Part shown: positions 26,246 to 33,979 of the stretch, piece by piece | Position numbering within the stretch: the first letter of the stretch is position 1 | Layout: each line of letters opens with the position of its first letter | NCBI GenBank assembly: GCA_007126375.1 | Contig: SLBI01000035.1 | Location: 1-39,258, forward strand | Direction: 5' to 3' | Length of the DNA: 39,258 nt | DNA from: Paracoccaceae bacterium | GTDB taxonomy: Bacteria; Pseudomonadota; Alphaproteobacteria; Rhodobacterales; Rhodobacteraceae | Notes under the pieces: generated by a model | Told to the model about the DNA's origin: nothing | Database searches by the model: none | Seen by the model: only the letters and a program-made list of their open reading frames with translations | Position numbers and translations under genes: made by a program

Positions 26246-27357
26246 CCCGCGCCCTGCTGCGCCTTGCGCTCTTTGCCCTGTTTGGCGCCCTGATCCCGGC
26301 GCTGGCCGGCGCACAGGCGATCCGGCTGAAGGATCTGGTGGAGTTCGACGGGGTGCGCGGCAACGACCTCGTGGGCTACGGCCTCGTGGTCGGGCTCAAC
26401 GGCACCGGCGACGGCATCCGCAACGCCCCCTTCACCGAGGACATCATGGCCTCGATCCTCGAGCGGCTGGGGGTCAACGTCACCGGCGAGCAGTTCCGCC
26501 CGCGCAACGTCGCCGCGGTGATGGTGACGGCGACGCTGCCGCCCTTCGCCCGCGCCGGCGGGCGCATTGACGTCACCGTCTCGGCGATCGGCGACGCACG
26601 CTCGCTGCTCGGCGGCACGCTCGTGATGACCCCGCTGAACGGCGCCGACGGCCAGATCTATGCCGTGGCGCAGGGGTCCGTGATCGCCGGTGGCGCCGAA
26701 GTGCAGGGCGACGCGGCGCAGATCGTTCAGGGTGTGCCCACCGCCGGGGTGGTCCCCGCCGGGGCACGGGTGGAACGCGAGATCGATTTCGACTTCACGC
26801 GCCTTGCCCAGGTGCGTCTGGCCCTGCGCGCCCCCGATTTCACAACCGCGGGACGGATCGAGCGGGTGATCAACGCGGAATTCGGCCGCACCGTCGCGGC
26901 GATGCTCGACGCCGGCACGGTGCTGGTCGATATCGGTGCGGCACGGATGGCCTCGCCCGCCCATGCGCTGGCTCGCATCGAGAATCTGACGGTCGCTCCC
27001 GAAACGCGGGCGCGGGTCGTGGTCGATCACCGCACCGGCACCATCGTGATGGGCGCGGACGTGCGGATCAGCCGGGTGGCGGTGGCGCAGGGCAACCTGA
27101 CCCTGCGGGTCGAGGAGGAGCCCATCGTGGTCCAGCCCAATCCCTTCGCCGACGGCGAGACCGTGGTGGTCCCGCGCACCCGTCTGGGCATCGAGGAGGA
27201 GGAACGCACCGGTCTCGCCGAAGTGACCGGCGGCACGTCGCTGTCCGAGGTGGTGGCCGGGCTCAACGCGCTGGGCGTCTCGCCGCGCGAGATGATCGAC
27301 ATCCTGACGAGCATCAGCGCCGCCGGCGCGCTGCACGCCGAATTCGTGGTCAGATAG
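26242..27357 (+). CDS. flgI: Flagellar P-ring protein FlgI
   Basis: Periplasmic P-ring subunit, 371 residues. The signal peptide runs to about residue 25 (LIPALAGAQA). Then come IRLKDLVEFDGVRGNDLVGY, GLVVGLNGTGDGIRNAPFTE, GRIDVTVSAIGDARSLLGGT and the C-terminal ALGVSPREMIDILTSISAAG, all standard FlgI sequence. It overlaps flgL by 4 bases. It ends the block; the 195-base gap that follows contains a promoter-like sequence for the next gene but no clear terminator. Confidence 0.96.
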   Translation: MTRALLRLALFALFGALIPALAGAQAIRLKDLVEFDGVRGNDLVGYGLVVGLNGTGDGIRNAPFTEDIMASILERLGVNVTGEQFRPRNVAAVMVTATLPPFARAGGRIDVTVSAIGDARSLLGGTLVMTPLNGADGQIYAVAQGSVIAGGAEVQGDAAQIVQGVPTAGVVPAGARVEREIDFDFTRLAQVRLALRAPDFTTAGRIERVINAEFGRTVAAMLDAGTVLVDIGAARMASPAHALARIENLTVAPETRARVVVDHRTGTIVMGADVRISRVAVAQGNLTLRVEEEPIVVQPNPFADGETVVVPRTRLGIEEEERTGLAEVTGGTSLSEVVAGLNALGVSPREMIDILTSISAAGALHAEFVVR

Positions 27358-27456
27358 CCGAAGCGAACCGGGAACAGGCACTGGTCGGGCACGGGCACGG
27401 CGCGCACCGTGTCGAAGGTCGCGGGCGCTCCGGCATCGGTGCGTCGGCTCCGAAGA

Positions 27457-27486
27457 TTGACGCGGGGCCCATGGCGCCCCTAGAAG
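27457..27486 (+). promoter_or_regulatory. Possible sigma70 promoter of the exonuclease gene
   Basis: TTGACG (27457-27462), an 18-base spacer and TAGAAG (27481-27486), giving a start point about 60 bases before the ATG at 27553. The match to TTGACA is 5 of 6; the -10 match is weaker. Confidence 0.4.
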
Positions 27487-27552
27487 ATGCGCGGCAGATC
27501 CCTGTGAGGCGATGCGCTGCCGTACCGTCTGCTCGCCTGCCGAGGAACGCCC

Positions 27553-28164
27553 ATGGCCATTCACCTTCACCGTCACGACCTGCCCGACGGACTCGATCTC
27601 GGTTCCGTGGTGGCGGTCGATACCGAGACGATGGGGCTCAATCCGCTGCGCGACCGGCTCTGCCTCGTGCAACTCTCGGGCGGGGATGGCACGGCGCATC
27701 TGGTGCAGATCCTTCCCGGCGGTTCCGGCGCCCCCAATCTGTGCCGCCTGCTGGCCGATCCTGCCGTTCTGAAGCTGTTTCACTTCGCCCGCTTCGACAT
27801 CGCTGCCCTGCGGCACGGGCTGGGGGTGACCGCGGCACCGGTCTGGTGCACCAAGATCGCCTCGAAACTGACCCGAACCTATACCGACCGGCACGGGCTG
27901 AAATACCTGCTGGCCGAGCTGTGCGGCATCGACGTCTCGAAGCAGCAGCAAAGCTCGGACTGGGGTGCCGAAAGCTTGAGCGAGGCGCAGCTTGCTTATG
28001 CGGCCTCGGATGTGCTCCATCTTCATCGGCTGAAGGCGGCGCTGGAGGCCATGCTGATCCGCGAGGACCGGATGGCGCTGGCAGACGGCTGTTTCGATTT
28101 CCTGACAGTGCGGGCGGCGCTGGACCTCGCCGGCTGGGCCGAGACGGACATCTTCGCGCACTGA
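27553..28164 (+). CDS. Ribonuclease D-like 3'-5' exonuclease
   Basis: A 203-residue cytoplasmic protein made of the DEDD exonuclease domain only. Seen: VVAVDTETMGLNPLRDRLCL with the first Asp/Glu pair, FHFARFDIAALRHGLG with the second Asp, and LAYAASDVLHLHRLKAAL with the last Asp and the tyrosine of the DEDDy type. E. coli RNase D is about 375 residues and has HRDC domains; these are absent, as in many alphaproteobacterial versions. The substrate is probably the 3' ends of structured RNAs. GAGGAACG precedes the ATG. It leads directly into lptC after 36 bases, so it may head the lpt-rpoN operon. Confidence 0.9.
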   Translation: MAIHLHRHDLPDGLDLGSVVAVDTETMGLNPLRDRLCLVQLSGGDGTAHLVQILPGGSGAPNLCRLLADPAVLKLFHFARFDIAALRHGLGVTAAPVWCTKIASKLTRTYTDRHGLKYLLAELCGIDVSKQQQSSDWGAESLSEAQLAYAASDVLHLHRLKAALEAMLIREDRMALADGCFDFLTVRAALDLAGWAETDIFAH

Positions 28165-28200
28165 GCCGGCAGTGCGCCCGGGATACGGAACGGCAGGGCG

Positions 28201-28806
28201 ATGGCAGAGCGTCTGCACAGCCATATCGTCAGCGGACTGAGGCTTGCGCTGCCGCTGGCGGCACTCACGCTCCTGTCGATGCTGTTCCTCGTGCCTCGCG
28301 AAATCGACCCGTCGCGCGCGCTGCCGCTGGCCCCGGTCGACGCCGAGGATCTGGCCCGCGATCCGCGCATCACCGCGCCGCGTTTCAGCACCGTCAACGA
28401 CGACGGCACCGCGCTGACGCTGACCGCGGCCACCGTCCGCATCGCCGCCGGCACCGGCGAGATCGCCACCGCCGAGGCCGTTCAGGCGGCATTCAGGGCC
28501 CCCGACGGCCGGGCCAGCAGCTTTCGCGCCGACCACGCCGTCGTGGATCGCGGCACCGGCATCATGACGCTTGCGGGTGATGTGCGGTTCGCAAGCCCGG
28601 CAGGCTATCGCGTCAATTCCGAGCGCATCGTCGCCGCGCTGGACCGGACCCGGGCCGAGAGCGACGGTCCGGTGACCGCCGAAGCCCCCGCAGGCCGGAT
28701 CGAGGCCGGTGGCTTCCTGTTCGAGATGGCACCGGACACCGGCGGGCACCGGCTGCTGTTCACCGGCGGCGTGCGGCTGCTATACAGTCCCGAATCCGGA
28801 GACTGA
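28201..28806 (+). CDS. lptC: LPS export ABC transporter periplasmic protein LptC
   Basis: Inner-membrane anchored LptC, 201 residues, which passes lipopolysaccharide from LptB2FG to LptA. One membrane helix lies at about residues 14-32 (LRLALPLAALTLLSMLFLVP); the rest is a periplasmic beta-jellyroll with strand repeats such as GTALTLTAATVRIAAGTGEI and ADHAVVDRGTGIMTLAGDVRF region. Identification rests on this pattern and on lptA and lptB downstream. GGCAGGG lies before the ATG; it ends 2 bases before lptA. Confidence 0.88.
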   Translation: MAERLHSHIVSGLRLALPLAALTLLSMLFLVPREIDPSRALPLAPVDAEDLARDPRITAPRFSTVNDDGTALTLTAATVRIAAGTGEIATAEAVQAAFRAPDGRASSFRADHAVVDRGTGIMTLAGDVRFASPAGYRVNSERIVAALDRTRAESDGPVTAEAPAGRIEAGGFLFEMAPDTGGHRLLFTGGVRLLYSPESGD

Positions 28807-28808
28807 CC

Positions 28809-29321
28809 ATGCGCCCTGCCTGCCCGATCACCCGCCTGCTCGTGGCCCTTTGCCTTGCGGTCCTGCCGGTCGCGACACAGGCACAGGCGCAGGTCCCCTT
28901 TGCCGGCATCGGCGCGGACCGCAGCGTGCCGGTGGAATTGTCAGCCGATACGCTGGAGGTGGATCAGGCGGCCGGCACGGCTCGCTTCGCCGGCAATGTC
29001 GTGGTGGTGCAGGGTGGGCTGCGACTGGCGGCCGAAAGCGTTCGGGTGGAATACGCAACTGCCCCCGAGTCCGGTCGCAACCGAATCGCGCGGCTGCAGG
29101 CCGAGGGCAGCGTGACCCTCGTCACGCCGGAAGAGGCCGCCGAGGCCGACAGCGCCATCTACGACCTCGACTCCGGCGAGATCGTGATGCAGGGCGGCGT
29201 GGTGCTGACCCAGGGCGGAAATGCGCTGGCCGGTGACCGGCTGGTGATCGACCTCGATCGCCGGACCGGCCGGATCGAGGGGCGGGTACGCTCGGTGATC
29301 CTGCCGGACAGCCGGCGATGA
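28809..29321 (+). CDS. lptA: LPS transport periplasmic protein LptA
   Basis: Periplasmic bridge protein of LPS export, 170 residues with a signal peptide to about residue 27 (VATQAQAQ). The OstA/LptA repeats are visible: [40 protein letters not shown], and [26 protein letters not shown] precedes the ATG, inside the end of lptC. The stop overlaps the lptB start (ATGA), so the pair are coupled. Confidence 0.94.
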   Translation: MRPACPITRLLVALCLAVLPVATQAQAQVPFAGIGADRSVPVELSADTLEVDQAAGTARFAGNVVVVQGGLRLAAESVRVEYATAPESGRNRIARLQAEGSVTLVTPEEAAEADSAIYDLDSGEIVMQGGVVLTQGGNALAGDRLVIDLDRRTGRIEGRVRSVILPDSRR

Positions 29322-30076
29322 GCCCGCCGGACCTGACGCTTGCCGCGACGGGCGGCGGGCTGCAGGTGCGCCATCTGCGCAAGAGCTACAGCCGCCGCCC
29401 GGTGATCCGCGACGTCAGCCTCGATCTGGGTCGCGGCGAGGTTGTGGCGCTGCTGGGCCCCAACGGTTCGGGCAAGACCACCTGCTTCTACGCCATCGCC
29501 GGTCTGGTGACCCCGGAGGCCGGCAGCGTCCTCATCGACGGCCGTGATGTGACCGGCTTGCCGATGTATCGCCGCGCCCGTCTGGGCATCGGCTATCTGC
29601 CGCAGGAAATGTCTATCTTTCGCGGGCTCAATGTCGAGGACAACATATGCGCCGTGCTGGAGATCGCCGAGCCCGACCGGCGTCGGCGGCGCGACCGGCT
29701 GGAGGAACTTCTGTCCGAGTTCTCGATCACCCATCTGCGCCGAGCCCCGGCGCTGGCGCTCTCGGGCGGCGAACGGCGGCGCGTAGAGATTGCCCGCTGC
29801 CTCGCGGCGCGGCCGAAATACCTGCTGCTGGACGAACCCTTTGCCGGCGTGGACCCGATCGCGGTGGGCGACATCCGCGGCCTCGTGGCCGATCTGCGCC
29901 GCCGCGGCATCGGCGTACTGATCACCGACCACAACGTGCGCGAAACGCTGGAAATCGTCGATCGAGCCTATATCCTGCATGATGGTGGGGTGCTGATGAG
30001 CGGCACCGCGGAGGAGGTCGTCGGCGATGAAAACGTGCGACGGGTGTATCTCGGGCAGGGTTTCCGGCTCTACTGA
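29318..30076 (+). CDS. lptB: LPS export ABC transporter ATP-binding protein LptB
   Basis: ATPase of the LptB2FG transporter, 252 residues. Walker [10 protein letters not shown] is at residues 47-55; [18 protein letters not shown] is the typical Q-loop region; the ABC signature [13 protein letters not shown] is near 147, followed by Walker [16 protein letters not shown] and the switch histidine in [11 protein letters not shown]. The gene sits between lptA (4-base overlap) and rpoN (9-base gap). LptF and LptG are not in the window. Confidence 0.97.
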   Translation: MSPPDLTLAATGGGLQVRHLRKSYSRRPVIRDVSLDLGRGEVVALLGPNGSGKTTCFYAIAGLVTPEAGSVLIDGRDVTGLPMYRRARLGIGYLPQEMSIFRGLNVEDNICAVLEIAEPDRRRRRDRLEELLSEFSITHLRRAPALALSGGERRRVEIARCLAARPKYLLLDEPFAGVDPIAVGDIRGLVADLRRRGIGVLITDHNVRETLEIVDRAYILHDGGVLMSGTAEEVVGDENVRRVYLGQGFRLY

Positions 30077-30085
30077 GGCGCATCG

Positions 30086-31465
30086 GTGAGGCTGACGCCG
30101 CAACTGCGCCCCGCGCTGCAGCAGCGTCAGGTTCAGCGTCAGGTTCTGGCCCCTGTGCTGCGCGCCTCGCTCGCCATCCTGCGTATGCCAATGGCCGAAC
30201 TGCAGGCCGAGATCGCGCGGGAATTGGCCGAGAACCCGTTCCTGCGCCGGCGCAGGCCGGAGGCCGGTACGCCCGTCGCTGCGGATCACGCGACAACGGA
30301 ATTGCTCGCAGCCGAGCCCGCGCTGCTGGAGCGGATGCGGATGCAGATCGGGCTGATGCCGCTGGCGCCCGATGTGAGGGCGATGGCCGAACATCTGGCC
30401 GGAGAACTGCGCGACGACGGCTATCTCGAGGCCGAACTGACCGAAATCGCCGGCGATCTGGGCGTGCCCCCGGAATTGGCCGAAGCGGGACTCGCGGCGC
30501 TGCAGGGCTGCGAGCCGGCCGGAGTTGGCGCGCGCAGCCTGACCGAATGCCTCGCGCTGCAACTCGTCGACCGCGGGCTGGCGCCCCAGTTGGCGCAGCG
30601 CGTGGTGGCGCGGCTGGAGGATTTCGTCGGCCGCGACTGGCGCGGGTTGGCCGCGGCACTGGGGCTGCCGCGGGCAGAACTGGAACGGATCGCCGCGCTG
30701 CTGCCCGGTCTGGTCGCCCATCCGGTTGCCGTTCAGGCTCCGCGCGAAGGCCTGGTGCTCTTGCCGGACCTGGTCCTGGAAACCGGTCACGACGGCAGTC
30801 ACCGGCTACGGCTGGCGCGTGACGCGGCACCACGGCTGGTGCTCGACCGGGCGCTGCTGGCACGGGCGGCGGGTACACCTGAGGCCGCGGCCTGCCGCGC
30901 GAGGGCAGAGGCGCTGATCGCGGCAGTCGAGGCACGCGGCGAGACACTGCTGCGAATCGGCCGGCATCTGGTGGCCGCGCAGCACGCCTTCATCACTCGC
31001 GGCCCGGACCAACTGCGTCCGCTGACGCGGCGCGAGGTGGCCGAGGCGCTGGGGCTGCATGTCTCGACCGTCGCGCGTACGGTGGCGGGCAAGGCGATCG
31101 ACATCGACGGCAGGGTGATGCCGCTGTCGCGCTTTATGTCGGCGCCCCTGCCGCAGGCCGCCGGGCCGGCCCTGGCCGGAGTGGCGGTGCGACATCGCAT
31201 CGCCCGGATGATCGCGGAGGAACCGCCAGACGCGCCGCTTGCCGACGCCGCCATCCAGACAAGGCTGCGCACCGAAGGCGTTGACATCGCCCGCCGAACT
31301 GTCGCCAAATATCGTCAATGGTTGCGCCTGCCTTCCTCGCATCACCGTCGCCGGCTTGCCCGGCTCCGCGCCCAGGCCATGACCGGCCACGGCCCGGGTC
31401 CGCGCATCCGCGGCGGCCGGGGAGACCGCAGCCCGCCAGCGCGCCCTAGCCCGGAGGAGGCATGA
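30086..31465 (+). CDS. rpoN: RNA polymerase sigma-54 factor
   Basis: Sigma54, 459 residues from a GTG start. Region I is present but diverged: QQRQVQRQVLAPVLRASLAI and AELQAEIARELAENPFL stand where most species have a MTPQLQQAI-type block. The core-binding part has GCEPAGVGARSLTECLALQL. The helix-turn-helix is LTRREVAEALGLHVSTVART (residues 312-331), which departs from the usual HESTVSR, and the RpoN box ARRTVAKYRQ at 402-411 is intact. The order lptB-rpoN-hpf-ptsN is the standard one for the housekeeping copy. The stop overlaps hpf. Confidence 0.95.
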   Translation: MRLTPQLRPALQQRQVQRQVLAPVLRASLAILRMPMAELQAEIARELAENPFLRRRRPEAGTPVAADHATTELLAAEPALLERMRMQIGLMPLAPDVRAMAEHLAGELRDDGYLEAELTEIAGDLGVPPELAEAGLAALQGCEPAGVGARSLTECLALQLVDRGLAPQLAQRVVARLEDFVGRDWRGLAAALGLPRAELERIAALLPGLVAHPVAVQAPREGLVLLPDLVLETGHDGSHRLRLARDAAPRLVLDRALLARAAGTPEAAACRARAEALIAAVEARGETLLRIGRHLVAAQHAFITRGPDQLRPLTRREVAEALGLHVSTVARTVAGKAIDIDGRVMPLSRFMSAPLPQAAGPALAGVAVRHRIARMIAEEPPDAPLADAAIQTRLRTEGVDIARRTVAKYRQWLRLPSSHHRRRLARLRAQAMTGHGPGPRIRGGRGDRSPPARPSPEEA

Positions 31466-32040
31466 TGCGGACCCAGATCAGCGGCAAGCAGATCGATGTG
31501 GGCAACGCCCTTCAGACCCATGTGACCGACGGCCTCGGCGCGGTCATGGAGAAATACGCGCAACGGCCCACCGACGCGGCGGTGGTGTTCTCGCGCGACG
31601 CCCACAACTTCGTCTGCGAGGCGACGGTGCACCTCTCGACAGGGCTCACCGCCGCGGCCAAGGCGCAGGCCGGCGAGATCTACGCGGCCTTCGAGGCCTG
31701 CCGCGACAAGATGGAGAAGCAGCTGCGTCGCTACAAGCGCCGGCTCAAGGACCATCATCGCGAGCGCCCGCAGCCGGTTGAATTCGGCGGCGGGTCCAGT
31801 TATGTCCTCGCTGCCTCCGAAGGCGACGAAGACGCCGAACCCACGAACCTGCAACCGATCATAATTGCCGAAATGGAGATGCGAATCCCCAAGCTCTCGG
31901 CCGGAGAAGCGGTGATGCAGATGGAACTGGCCGAGGCCCCACTGCTCGTCTTTCGCAACGAACGGCACGGGGGTGTGAACGTCGTCTATCGCCGTGACGA
32001 CGGTAACATTGGCTGGATCGACCCGCAGGAAGGACGCTGA
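31462..32040 (+). CDS. hpf: Ribosome hibernation promoting factor (long form)
   Basis: Binds the ribosome in stationary phase; 192 residues. The N-terminal domain (about 1-100) shows TQISGKQIDVGNALQTHVTD and EATVHLSTGLTAAAKAQAG; the C-terminal dimerisation domain (about 135-190) shows MEMRIPKLSAGEAVMQMELA and LLVFRNERHGGVNVVYRRDD. This makes it the long type that forms 100S ribosomes by itself. Two adjacent ATG codons are possible (31462 and 31465) after GGAGGAGG; the first overlaps the rpoN stop. Confidence 0.95.
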   Translation: MMRTQISGKQIDVGNALQTHVTDGLGAVMEKYAQRPTDAAVVFSRDAHNFVCEATVHLSTGLTAAAKAQAGEIYAAFEACRDKMEKQLRRYKRRLKDHHRERPQPVEFGGGSSYVLAASEGDEDAEPTNLQPIIIAEMEMRIPKLSAGEAVMQMELAEAPLLVFRNERHGGVNVVYRRDDGNIGWIDPQEGR

Positions 32041-32103
32041 GAGCGGTGTCTCAGGCGGCCGGGCTGGCCGGAACTTCGGGATTTCCCATCCAAGGACAGC
32101 CAC

Positions 32104-32568
32104 ATGCAGATTTCCAGGCTCGTGACCCCTGCCGCAGTCCGCGTCATGGGACATCTGACCAGCAAGAAACGCCTCTTCCAGGATCTGGCGGATGTTGCCG
32201 CGGCGCTTTACGGCATAGACGCGGCGCAGGCAGTGGACGCGTTGCAGGAGCGCGAAAGCCTCGGCCCTACCGGGGTCGGTCAGGGCATCGCCCTGCCGCA
32301 CGCCCGAATCGACGGGCTGGAGCGGGTGGCCGGCGTGTTCTTCCGGCTGGAAAAACCGCTCGACTTCGCCTCGGTCGACCGACAGCCGGTCGATCTGGTC
32401 TTTGCCCTCTTCGCCCCGCGCGACTCGGGTGTGGAACATCTTAAGGCGCTGGCGCTGGTCAGCCGGACGATGCGCGACGCATCCCGCTGCACCAAGCTGC
32501 GCGCCAACAGCGATCCGGTGGCACTGCACGCAATCCTGACCGAGGGTGAAGCGAGCAAGGCAGCCTGA
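32104..32568 (+). CDS. ptsN: PTS IIA-like nitrogen regulatory protein PtsN
   Basis: EIIA-Ntr, 154 residues, phosphorylated by PtsP through NPr and used to regulate potassium, nitrogen and carbon functions. The phosphorylated histidine is His66 in QGIALPHARIDG; also typical are SKKRLFQDLADVAA and LAPRDSGVEHLKALA-type sequence (FAPRDSGVEHLKALALVSR here). AAGGAC precedes the ATG. It is the last gene of the lpt-rpoN-hpf-ptsN run and converges on the sulfotransferase gene with a 10-base gap. Confidence 0.96.
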   Translation: MQISRLVTPAAVRVMGHLTSKKRLFQDLADVAAALYGIDAAQAVDALQERESLGPTGVGQGIALPHARIDGLERVAGVFFRLEKPLDFASVDRQPVDLVFALFAPRDSGVEHLKALALVSRTMRDASRCTKLRANSDPVALHAILTEGEASKAA

Positions 32569-32581
32569 GCGACCCGGCTCA
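32566..32581. terminator. Small hairpin joining the ptsN and sulfotransferase stops
   Basis: TGAGC (32566-32570), a 6-base loop, GCTCA (32577-32581). Both stop codons lie in the stem. The stem is short, so a terminator role is uncertain. Confidence 0.25.
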
Positions 32582-33979
32582 GCGCCAGCGACCGAAGCCG
32601 AGCGAGACATAGTCCGCGCCGTAGGCGGCGCGGGCGGCAGCTTCGATCTCGTCGTCATAGAGGGCATCGAGTTCCGGCCACACCTCGGGCTCCGGCGGAG
32701 GCGGCGCCGGACGGCCCACGGCCCGGGCAAGCTCGGCAAGTCCCGCTGCGGCCTCCTTCTCGTGCAGCACCTGGTCGGGTGGGCGCACCTGGGCATAGCC
32801 CTGCAGCACCGACACCTGCCGGGCCCAGAGCGGATCGACGCGCAACGCCGTCTGCCCGGCGAGATTCGCGCGCAGGAATCCGAGAAACCCGAGGAAATCG
32901 GCCCGCAAGACATCCGGCGCGACATCCGCACCCGGCTCGGGCAAGGCCAGCTGGTGGTTGCGGCGCAACACCGCGCTGATGCGCGGAAACCGCCCCGGCC
33001 GGATCACCGCATCGAAGGCGGCCCAGGCCCGCGGCACGGGGTGGCGCAGCACGGTGAAGGCCCGGTGCCCGGGCCGGGCCCGCATCCACTCGGCCAGGCT
33101 GCGATGCCCGAAGCCGCCCGCAAGCGCCGCCGCCTCCACCCGATCCAGCGCGGCGAGCCACCGCAGCACCGACGCCTCCGGCCCTGCCCGCATCGGCAGG
33201 AACAGGACCGGCGCGGCGGCGGCGGCACGAAAACCGGGGATGCCGGGGCCGCGGCGCGGCTCGAAATTCGGGGTGTGGGTCAGCGCGAAGGGGTCCAGCC
33301 CTGCCAGAGCCGCGCGCATCTCCTCCGGATTCTCGACCTTTTCCGTCAACGGCTCGGGATTCTGCGGCTTCAGCCGCGGCTCCAGCCGATCCAGCCGGGC
33401 GGACAGGCCGAGGAAGGCCGCGACACCGTTGAGCACCGCGACATCGCCGAGATCCTCGTAGTGGATGAAAAAGGCGGTCTGCCCGCGCGTCTGAAGCGCA
33501 TGCAGGATCTCGCGCTGGAAGGCCCGCTGCGTCTCGAGATGGTGGGCGAACCCGGCAGCATCGAACCGTGCCCGCGCCCGGCGCAGGTTGCGGGCATTGG
33601 TCAGCCGCCACTGGTCGGTCGCGGCAGCAATCTGAAGCGAAACGTAGCTTTCCAGCGGGTTGCGCGTAAGCACCAGTTTTGCACAGCGCGGATCCGCCAG
33701 CACATGCGCCAGCACCCGCGGGTCGTGATCGTGAAACAGCCGGAATCCGGGGAGCCCGCCGGAGGCGCGCATCGCCGCGAGCAGACGCAGGGGATCGGCA
33801 TCGCGCGCGGCGAGATCGATCCCCAGGTGCTCCGTCTGCCCGCGCCGGCCGACGAAGACGGGGTTGAACAGTTCGCCATGGCAAACGATTCCGGAATACC
33901 CGCCCAACAGCTCTTCCAGCAGGTTGGAGCCGGTGCGCATTGCGCCAAGTATCACGAAACTGTCGAAGCCGCCGGTCAT
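32579..33979 (-). CDS. Sulfotransferase with two sulfotransferase-like halves
   Basis: A 466-residue cytoplasmic protein. The N-terminal half (about 1-200) looks like a Stf0/NodH-type sulfotransferase using PAPS: LGAMRTGSNLLEELL (11-25) as the 5'-phosphosulfate loop and LVLTRNPLESYVSLQ (102-116) as the 3'-phosphate site. The C-terminal half (about 250-466) looks like a second, different sulfotransferase: TVLRHPVPRAWAAFDAVI (309-326) and VDPLWARQVSVLQG (381-394) as in Sulfotransfer_2 proteins, but its expected PAPS loop is replaced by LPMRAGPEASVLRW. So the second half may be inactive or may bind the acceptor. It starts directly against the GT14 stop, so it is in the same operon. The substrate is probably the cluster's polysaccharide. 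Confidence 0.8.
   Translation of the reverse strand: MTGGFDSFVILGAMRTGSNLLEELLGGYSGIVCHGELFNPVFVGRRGQTEHLGIDLAARDADPLRLLAAMRASGGLPGFRLFHDHDPRVLAHVLADPRCAKLVLTRNPLESYVSLQIAAATDQWRLTNARNLRRARARFDAAGFAHHLETQRAFQREILHALQTRGQTAFFIHYEDLGDVAVLNGVAAFLGLSARLDRLEPRLKPQNPEPLTEKVENPEEMRAALAGLDPFALTHTPNFEPRRGPGIPGFRAAAAAPVLFLPMRAGPEASVLRWLAALDRVEAAALAGGFGHRSLAEWMRARPGHRAFTVLRHPVPRAWAAFDAVIRPGRFPRISAVLRRNHQLALPEPGADVAPDVLRADFLGFLGFLRANLAGQTALRVDPLWARQVSVLQGYAQVRPPDQVLHEKEAAAGLAELARAVGRPAPPPPEPEVWPELDALYDDEIEAAARAAYGADYVSLGFGRWR

Noticed and set aside
27358-27440. Minus-strand stretch after flgI whose translation (RAVPVPDQCLFPVRFGY) looks protein-like
   Set aside because: Too short, and the frame runs into flgI without a start or stop that fits a gene; possibly a remnant, but not supported.
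25954-28749. Long minus-strand open frame opposite flgL, flgI, rnd and lptC
   Set aside because: It runs across four supported genes and shows no motif; a low-complexity shadow.
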